A DNA stretch of 29,850 nt from CAYJLW01 sp964370965. GTDB lineage: Bacteria; Actinomycetota; Acidimicrobiia; UBA2766. Below, piece by piece: positions 1 to 5,398 of this stretch. The notes under the pieces were generated by a model. It was not told the DNA's origin. It ran no database searches and saw only the letters and a program-made list of their open reading frames with translations. The stretch is taken from positions 1-29,850 of the forward strand of contig CAYJLW010000051.1 of NCBI GenBank assembly GCA_964370965.1, written 5' to 3'. Positions within the stretch are counted from its first letter, which is position 1, and each line of letters starts with the position of its first letter. A program made the position numbers and the translations under genes.

Positions 1-175
1 CCCCGCGGCGCCAAACTTGTTGTGGTTGTCTCTATAGCCCGCAAAAACACCTTATTTTTCGCCCCGCGGACTCAGCCGCGACACCGCGGTCGGGCCCAGC
101 CCCCCGCCCAGAGGGCCGCTCGGGCCCGCGCCTGGCTCGTGTGCCCCGGACCGCGCCTCCCCCTGAGCGCGCCCT

Positions 176-646
176 TCAGGCCCGCTCGGCCACGAGCACC
201 CTGAGGTCGTCGAGGACGGCGCCGGGGTGGGCGGGGACGTCCTCGACGTCATAGGCCTTCGCGATCACGCCCTCGGGATCGACGAGGTAGGTCACCCGGA
301 GGGCGAAACGGGCCTTCTCGCTCTCCGCGGGCCGGGCGGTCTCATACGCCACACCCACAGAGCGGTCGCCGTCGGAGAGGAGCGGAAAGGGGAAGTCGTA
401 CTTGTCACGGAAAGCGGCGTTGGCCTCGGGCGGGTCGAAGGAGATCCCGAGGATCCGGGCACCGGCCTCTTCGAATTCCGGGGCTCGGTCACGGAGCCCC
501 TGCCCTTCGAGTATTCAGCCGGGGGTGTCGGCCATCGGATACCACCAGAGCACGACCCAACGGCCGCGGTGATCCGACAGCGACACCCTGTTGCCCTCGT
601 GGTCGGGGACCGTGAAGTCCGGGGCGGTCGTTCCGGGCGACAACAT
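176..646 (-). CDS. Peroxiredoxin (Bcp/AhpC-TSA type), probable selenoprotein with Sec44 encoded by TGA
   Basis: Seen: from ATG at 646 the frame reads MLSPGTTAPDFTVPD, then WWYPMADTPG, then TGA (517-515), then ILEGQGLRDRAPEFEE, and runs on without another stop to TGA at 178-176 (156 residues counting Sec). The family places its peroxidatic Cys in TPGC; here TGA sits exactly there (residue 44). Both halves are intact thioredoxin-fold peroxiredoxin sequence, including LVDPEGVIAKAY near the C-terminus. A hairpin fitting the bacterial SECIS pattern follows the TGA. Known: such enzymes reduce hydroperoxides in the cytosol, and Sec forms of peroxiredoxins exist in bacteria. Odd: there is no Cys anywhere, so no resolving Cys. 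The gene starts 4 bases after the upstream nuclease-like gene and has no strong ribosome site, which suggests coupling. Alternatives: a TGC-to-TGA nonsense mutation or a base-call error. Standard gene callers would report only the C-terminal 60 residues. Confidence 0.8.
471..510 (-). promoter_or_regulatory. SECIS-like RNA hairpin behind the in-frame TGA
   Basis: On the mRNA, GGGGCTC (500-494), loop CGTGACC (493-487) and GAGCCCC (486-480) form a perfect 7-bp stem. Below an internal loop, TCGAA (510-506) pairs with TTCGA (475-471), adding 5 bp. The apical loop begins 21 nt after the TGA and has G at its second base, which fits the published bacterial pattern (loop 16-37 nt from UGA, G among the first two loop bases). 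SelB binds such hairpins to deliver Sec-tRNA. Seen by eye; no folding energy was computed. Confidence 0.72.
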
Positions 647-650
647 CGGC

Positions 651-1355
651 TCAAGATAGCCCGAGGCGGACCCGCACGGGGCGATGGTCCGAACCCGTCT
701 CCGCCAGCACCTCCGCGCCGAGGACCTCGACGCCCCCGGACACGAGGATGTGGTCGATCTGGCTGTGGGGCCGGTGCGCCGGCCAGCTCCGCCCCCGCAC
801 GGCCCGGCGCCACCCGCGCATGCGGGCCGCCACGACGGGGCCCCACATGTTCATGTCCCCGGCCACCACCCCCGGCGCGTCCCCGGGCGGGAAGCGCCGC
901 CGCAGCCGCCCCAGTTGCGCCACAGAGCCGTGGGGCATCCAGCAGAGGTGGGTGGTCACGCATCGCAGGGGAGTGCCCCCGACGTCGAGGTCGAGGTCGA
1001 GGGCGACGCGGGGCACGTCCCCGCGGGCCCTCCCCAGGGGCACCCGCCGCACTGAACGGCAGGGCAGGCGAGTGAGCACGGCGAGACCGGCACCGGCGTC
1101 GGCGCCCGGTTTGGGAGCCCGGGCGAGGCGGGTGTAGCGGGTCTGGCCCCCGAAGAGCGGCTCCTCGAAGAGCTCGTATCCGAACGCAGCCGCCGCCTCT
1201 GCCGCGTAGCCCTGCCCCCGCCCCGGCCGCCACGCCTCCTGCAGGCACACGACGTCCGCCGCCAAGGCGCCGATCGCCCGCACGGCGTCGAAGGGCGTCC
1301 CGTCCCGGTCCTCGCCCCAGTGTGTGTTGAACGAAGCCACCACCACTTCAGTCAC
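651..1355 (-). CDS. Endonuclease/exonuclease/phosphatase (EEP) domain protein
   Basis: The 234-residue protein, starting at GTG 1355, has the full set of EEP motifs: SFNTHWGED near residue 8, VCLQEAW with the metal-binding Glu at residue 40, a central TTHLCW, GDMNMW, SQIDHIL and a C-terminal GSDHRPV. Members are metal-dependent phosphodiesterases that cut DNA, RNA, phosphoinositides or sphingomyelin; the substrate here cannot be told. No signal peptide is evident, so it is probably cytosolic. A run of G precedes the start codon and may act as a weak ribosome site. It is the first gene of a two-gene unit with the peroxiredoxin, whose start codon follows its stop by 4 bases. A DNA-repair or oxidative-stress link is only a guess from that arrangement. 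Confidence 0.85.
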   Translation of the reverse strand: MTEVVVASFNTHWGEDRDGTPFDAVRAIGALAADVVCLQEAWRPGRGQGYAAEAAAAFGYELFEEPLFGGQTRYTRLARAPKPGADAGAGLAVLTRLPCRSVRRVPLGRARGDVPRVALDLDLDVGGTPLRCVTTHLCWMPHGSVAQLGRLRRRFPPGDAPGVVAGDMNMWGPVVAARMRGWRRAVRGRSWPAHRPHSQIDHILVSGGVEVLGAEVLAETGSDHRPVRVRLGLS

Positions 1356-1459
1356 CCCGACACCCCCCCGGACGTCCGACGCGGCTCCGCCAACAGATCC
1401 GGAGGACGACGCCGGCGCCGTGGAACATGGGGATCACCCGATCGGCGGCGAAGCGGGGC

Positions 1460-1517
1460 GGGGGGCACGGCGACCGGACGCCGGGAGCCGGCAGGGCGTA
1501 CGGGCGACGTGCCCCCC
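1460..1517 (-). terminator. Possible terminator hairpin after the thiolase gene
   Basis: GGGGGGCACG (1460-1469) and CGTGCCCCCC (1508-1517) are perfect 10-base inverted arms. The 38-base interior can itself fold through CCGG-GAG-CCGG. It begins 8 bases past the thiolase stop. No U-tract follows, as is common for GC-rich terminators. The rest of 1356-1524 holds no gene I can see. Confidence 0.45.
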
Positions 1518-1524
1518 CTCCAAC

Positions 1525-2733
1525 TCAGAGCGCGCTCTTCTCCAGGATGTGGACGGCGCAGGCAGAACCGAGGCCGATCACGTGGGTGAGGCCCACCTTC
1601 GCCCCCTCGATCTGGCGGTCGCCGGCCTCGCCGCGCAAGTGCGTGGCGACCTCGTAGAGGTTGGCGACCCCCGTGGCCCCCAGAGGGTGGCCCTTGGAGA
1701 TGAGGCCCCCGGACACGTTCACGGGAGTCGTCCCGTCACGCCAAGGACCGCGGGAGTCGATGAACTCCCCGGCGCCCCCCGGCTCGCAGAGCCGGAGATT
1801 GTCGTAGTGGAGCAGTTCGGCGGAGGCGAAGCAGTCATGGAGCTCGACGAGGTCGAGGTCCTCGGGGCCCACGCCCGCCTGCTCGTACGCCCGGTCGGCG
1901 GCATTGCGGGTGAGGGTGTTGATGTCCGGTTGCACCTGGCCGGAGTCGGTCCACGGGTCGGAGGTGAGCACGGACGCCCCGATCTTGACGGCCCGGCGCC
2001 GCTGGTCGGGGTCGAGCGCCGCGAGGCGGGACTCCGACACCAGGACCGCCCCGGCGCCACCGTCGCCCGTGGGGCAGCACATGAGGAGCGTGTTCGGGTA
2101 GCCCACCATGTCGGCGTTCATGATCTCCTCGAGGGTGAACGCCTTCTGGTATTGGGCGAGGGGGTTCAGCGTGGAGTGCTCGTGGTTCTTCTCGGCCACC
2201 TTGGCGAACTGCTCGAAGCCGACGCCGTCGTGGGCGTGGGCGTACTCCATGCCGGCCTGGGCGAAGACGCCGGGCATGAGGCCCGTGCCCAGGATGCCCT
2301 CAACGCCCATGACGGCCCCGTAACGGCCCCGGGGCTCGAAGACCTTCTTGGCGTCGTCGCGGGACTTCCCGGCAGCGCCGAGGAGGCCCGCCTTGCCCAT
2401 CTGCTCAACGCCCACGGCGAGACCCATGTCCGCCTCGCCCGCCTTGATCGCCATGTACACGGTGCGCACCGCGGCGGCACCCGTGGCGCAGGCGTTCGCG
2501 CAGTTGTAGACGGGGATGCCGGTCTGGCCGATCTGCTTCTGGATGCGCTGACCCACCATGCCCGCGGCCTCGCCGAGGTTGCCCACGGCCATGACACCCA
2601 TGTCGAAGATCGTCACGCCCCCGTCGGCGAGGGCGGCCACGGCCGCTTCGGCGCCGAGATCGACGAGGTCCTTCTCGGGGAACCGACCGAATCTCAGCAT
2701 CGACGTCCCGAGGATCCAGACGGCGTCGGACAT
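1525..2733 (-). CDS. Thiolase-fold lipid-transfer protein (SCPx/Ltp type acyl-CoA thiolase or aldolase)
   Basis: The start is ATG 2733, fixed by AAGGAG nine bases upstream, giving 402 residues beginning MSDAVWILG. Seen: the N-terminal catalytic Cys82 in NACATGAAAV, ELHDCFASAEL in place of the NEAFA of ordinary thiolases, GHPLGATG with His349, and GLGSACAVH with Cys392. The HDCFA variant is typical of the SCP2/Ltp branch, which acts on branched or steroid side-chain acyl-CoAs; Ltp2-type members are retro-aldolases that work with a DUF35 protein. A DUF35 gene lies about 2 kb upstream on the same strand (4813-5214), supporting a two-subunit enzyme in the cytosol. Thiolysis versus aldol cleavage cannot be decided by reading alone. 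Confidence 0.88.
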   Translation of the reverse strand: MSDAVWILGTSMLRFGRFPEKDLVDLGAEAAVAALADGGVTIFDMGVMAVGNLGEAAGMVGQRIQKQIGQTGIPVYNCANACATGAAAVRTVYMAIKAGEADMGLAVGVEQMGKAGLLGAAGKSRDDAKKVFEPRGRYGAVMGVEGILGTGLMPGVFAQAGMEYAHAHDGVGFEQFAKVAEKNHEHSTLNPLAQYQKAFTLEEIMNADMVGYPNTLLMCCPTGDGGAGAVLVSESRLAALDPDQRRRAVKIGASVLTSDPWTDSGQVQPDINTLTRNAADRAYEQAGVGPEDLDLVELHDCFASAELLHYDNLRLCEPGGAGEFIDSRGPWRDGTTPVNVSGGLISKGHPLGATGVANLYEVATHLRGEAGDRQIEGAKVGLTHVIGLGSACAVHILEKSAL

Positions 2734-2777
2734 GTCACGTCTCCTTGCTCCGGCCCGGCCCCAACCCGTTCGAGGCG

Positions 2778-2783
2778 AGGCTA
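2778..2783 (-). promoter_or_regulatory. -10 box for the thiolase gene
   Basis: TAGCCT on the minus strand, about 45 bases before ATG 2733, fits the actinobacterial -10 pattern TANNNT. No convincing -35 box was found. Confidence 0.4.
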
Positions 2784-2869
2784 GCGACCTGCGCCTCGGG
2801 GCGGTCGAGCGGGGAACGGGCACAGAGTCAGCTCCGACTGCTCAACCCGCGCCGTCGGAGTGCCGATGG

Positions 2870-4798
2870 TTGGGGGACTCAGGGGAATCGAAGGGTCTGT
2901 TGGACGACGCGGGCCGATGGCGACAAGACCTGGGACGGGCGACCCGGGGGACGGCTGGGGACCTTGCCCGCCACCGCGAGCGGAGAGCGGGACTCCAGAC
3001 GGAGCGTACCCGCCTCGCCGCCCGCAGGCACGCGGCAAGGCTCGAGGCGGCGAACGCCGGGCTCCGCCTCAAGGTCCTGCTCGCCCGGGACCTCGCCGCC
3101 ACCACCTCTGACGGCGACGAGGACGGCGACGCCTTGTGGCGCATGGCCGGCGCCGCGCCGGTGATGACATGGGTGACCGGCCCCGACGGCGGCCGCACAT
3201 CCGTGAACCGGAGTTGGCAGGACTTCGTGGGCTGCACCCGGGAGAATGCCCTCGGCGACGGATGGCTCCGATTCGTGCACCCGGACGACCGGGTGATGGT
3301 GGCCGACCACTACCGGCGGACCGTGGGCGCCGCCGGCACGTGCGAGATCGAATACCGCCTCTCCCACCGCGACGGCACGTGGCGGTGGGTCCTGGAGCGG
3401 GGCGTGGGCCGGCTCACCGGCGCGCACGTCTACGCCGGCCACGTGGGTGCCCTCACCGACATCACGGAACGCAAGCTCGTCGAGGAGCACCTCCTGCACC
3501 GCGCCGAGCACGACACCCTCACGGAGCTCCCTGACCGGTCGGTGTTCCTGCGCCACGTCGCCGCCGCCCTCCCCGGAGTGCGCCCCGACGGCCCCCACGT
3601 CGGCGTGCTCTTCGTGGACGTCGACCACTTCAAGGCCGTGAACGACCGCCTCGGCCACGCCGTGGGCGACCTCGTGCTCCGGAGCCTCGCCCACCGCCTG
3701 AAGCGGATCCTCGACCCCGACGACGTCGTCGCCCGCCTCAGCGGCGACGAGTTCGCCGTCCTGCTCCGGGGCCTGTCGAGCCCCGTCGAGGCCCGCTCCG
3801 TCGCCGGCGCCGTCTTGGACGTAGCCTCCCTCCCGTTCGCCTTCACAGGCCAGCACGTGGACATCACCGTGAGCGTGGGGGTCGCCGTCGCCGCGCACCC
3901 CGACGACGACCCCCACGACCTCCTGCGGCGCGCGGACGTGGCGATGTACCGGGCGAAGCAGAACGGCCGTGCCCGCCACGAGGTCTTCGACGCCGAACTC
4001 CACGCGAGCGTGCGCAACAAGAGGGTGGTCGAACTCGGCCTCGGAGCCGCGATCCGCCAGCGCCAGCTTTCCATGCACTACCAGCCCATCGTGTCCGTGG
4101 GGAGCGGAGAGATCACCGCCGTGGAGGCGCTCATGCGCTGGCACCACCCCGAGCGGGGGCTGCTCTGCGCCGTGGAGTTCATCGGCGTCGCCGAGGAGTC
4201 CGGCCTCATCCATCGCCTGGGGGCCTGGGCGATCGAGCGCGCCTGCCGCCAGCTCCGCACCTGGACCGACGCCTACCCACAGCGGCGGCTCCGGATGTAC
4301 GCGAACCTCTCCGCGAAGCAACTCGACAGTGACGTCACCGCCCTCGTGTCAGACATCCTCGAGCGCACCGGGGCGCCCGCCGACCTCCTCTGCCTGGAGA
4401 TCACCGAGACGACCGCGATGGTGGAGAGCGCCGAGACCGTCGCCGCCCTCGACGGCCTGAAGCATCTCGGCGTGGGGATCGCCATCGACGACTTCGGCAC
4501 CGGCTACTCGTCGCTGCGCCGCCTCCGGGACTTCCCCGTCGACACCGTCAAGATCGACCGTTCCTTCGTGGACGGCCTCGACAAGAACGCGGAGGACACC
4601 TCGGTCGTGGCCGCCATCATGGGCCTCGCCGACAGCCTCGGCCTCCGGGTGATCGCCGAGGGGGTCGAGACCGAGACCCAGCTCAGGGTCCTGGCCGGCC
4701 TCCGCTGCGGTCTCGCCCAGGGCTACCTGTTCTCACGACCCCTGCCGGCCGCTGATGCCGGCCTCCTGCTCGCGAACGGCGTCGGTCTCGCGAGCTGA
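2870..4798 (+). CDS. PAS-GGDEF-EAL cyclic-di-GMP turnover protein
   Basis: About 642 residues. A helical Arg/Glu/Ala-rich N-terminus (roughly 25-85) looks like a coiled coil. A PAS domain follows (about 90-205, ending in the PAC-like GALTDITERK), then GGDEF with SGDEF at 291-295, then EAL with E419-A-L. The EAL half keeps the metal and catalytic motifs NLSAKQ, LEITET, IDDFGTGYSS, VKIDRSF and IAEGVET, so phosphodiesterase activity is likely. SGDEF cyclases are often active, but the inhibitory RxxD site five residues upstream is lost (it reads DPDD). No membrane segments, so a cytosolic sensor is inferred. The start is uncertain: TTG 2870 has GGAG nine bases upstream; TTG 2900 or ATG 3143 are alternatives, the last cutting the coiled coil. 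It runs toward the DUF35 gene and ends 14 bases from it. Confidence 0.88.
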   Translation: MGDSGESKGLLDDAGRWRQDLGRATRGTAGDLARHRERRAGLQTERTRLAARRHAARLEAANAGLRLKVLLARDLAATTSDGDEDGDALWRMAGAAPVMTWVTGPDGGRTSVNRSWQDFVGCTRENALGDGWLRFVHPDDRVMVADHYRRTVGAAGTCEIEYRLSHRDGTWRWVLERGVGRLTGAHVYAGHVGALTDITERKLVEEHLLHRAEHDTLTELPDRSVFLRHVAAALPGVRPDGPHVGVLFVDVDHFKAVNDRLGHAVGDLVLRSLAHRLKRILDPDDVVARLSGDEFAVLLRGLSSPVEARSVAGAVLDVASLPFAFTGQHVDITVSVGVAVAAHPDDDPHDLLRRADVAMYRAKQNGRARHEVFDAELHASVRNKRVVELGLGAAIRQRQLSMHYQPIVSVGSGEITAVEALMRWHHPERGLLCAVEFIGVAEESGLIHRLGAWAIERACRQLRTWTDAYPQRRLRMYANLSAKQLDSDVTALVSDILERTGAPADLLCLEITETTAMVESAETVAALDGLKHLGVGIAIDDFGTGYSSLRRLRDFPVDTVKIDRSFVDGLDKNAEDTSVVAAIMGLADSLGLRVIAEGVETETQLRVLAGLRCGLAQGYLFSRPLPAADAGLLLANGVGLAS

Positions 4799-4812
4799 GA
4801 GCCGGACCGGGA

Positions 4813-5214
4813 TCAGGCGGGGGCGAAGCCGAAGGCCACGGCCTCCGTGCCGTCGTCGTCGGTGCCCGCCGGGAACGTCGTGAGCTTCACGCGCATGCCG
4901 AGGCTGATCGCCGCCGGGTCGATCGCCACATCCACGAGGTTGCCCTTCACGGCACCGCCGCCGTCGAGGTCGACCACCGCGGACACATAGGGCGTGGGTA
5001 TGCCGGGGGCCGCCCGGTGCACGATCGTGAAGGTCGCCACGTTGCCCTCCGGGGCGAGAGGCCGGGACTCGAAGTCGGTACCCGCGCACCTCGCGCAGGC
5101 GTTGCGGCGGTCGAAGTACTGCGCCCCGCAGGCCGTGCAGACGTTCGTGACGAGGTGGGGCGGGTCGTCGAGGACGAGGTAGTCGACGATCGGGATGCGG
5201 CTCTGCGCTTCCAT
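4813..5214 (-). CDS. DUF35 OB-fold/zinc-ribbon acyl-CoA-associated protein
   Basis: 133 residues from ATG 5214, preceded by GGAGGG. Seen: a rubredoxin-like zinc ribbon with Cys26, Cys29, Cys40 and Cys43 (CTACG and CARC), followed by an OB-fold-like beta region (GNVATFTIVHRAAPG, TPYVSAVVDLDGGG, GMRVKLTTF). Known: DUF35 proteins pair with SCP2/Ltp-type thiolases and aldolases or hydratases in steroid and branched-lipid breakdown, where they complete the CoA-substrate tunnel. The thiolase at 1525-2733 is the obvious partner, although a cyclic-di-GMP gene on the opposite strand separates the two. A possible -10 TAGAGT lies at 5283-5278. Confidence 0.85.
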   Translation of the reverse strand: MEAQSRIPIVDYLVLDDPPHLVTNVCTACGAQYFDRRNACARCAGTDFESRPLAPEGNVATFTIVHRAAPGIPTPYVSAVVDLDGGGAVKGNLVDVAIDPAAISLGMRVKLTTFPAGTDDDGTEAVAFGFAPA

Positions 5215-5398
5215 CAGGACGGACCCTCCTCTCGGCCGGCGAACCCGGCCGGCAGGTCTGCGGCGGCGAGGCGGGGAACTCTACCGGAGGGGCGAGCGCT
5301 GCCGCCTTCGTGGCTCGGCGCCCCGCGTGCCACACTCCGGGCGTGTCCGGGCGTCGCCGCCGACCGCCGCCTCGCCGCCAGGGGAACAGGGGAGAACC

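Noticed and set aside
176..358. A separate 60-residue gene
   Set aside because: It is the C-terminal part of the peroxiredoxin read through TGA; it has no ribosome site of its own and lacks a complete domain.
292..1248. Frame of 318 codons on the minus strand overlapping the peroxiredoxin and nuclease genes
   Set aside because: No recognisable protein; Arg/Pro/Gly-rich and contradicted by both real genes.
2733..2823. Thiolase start 30 codons upstream at 2823
   Set aside because: The extension is Arg/Pro/Ser-rich, precedes the -10 box at 2783-2778, and ATG 2733 has a strong ribosome site.
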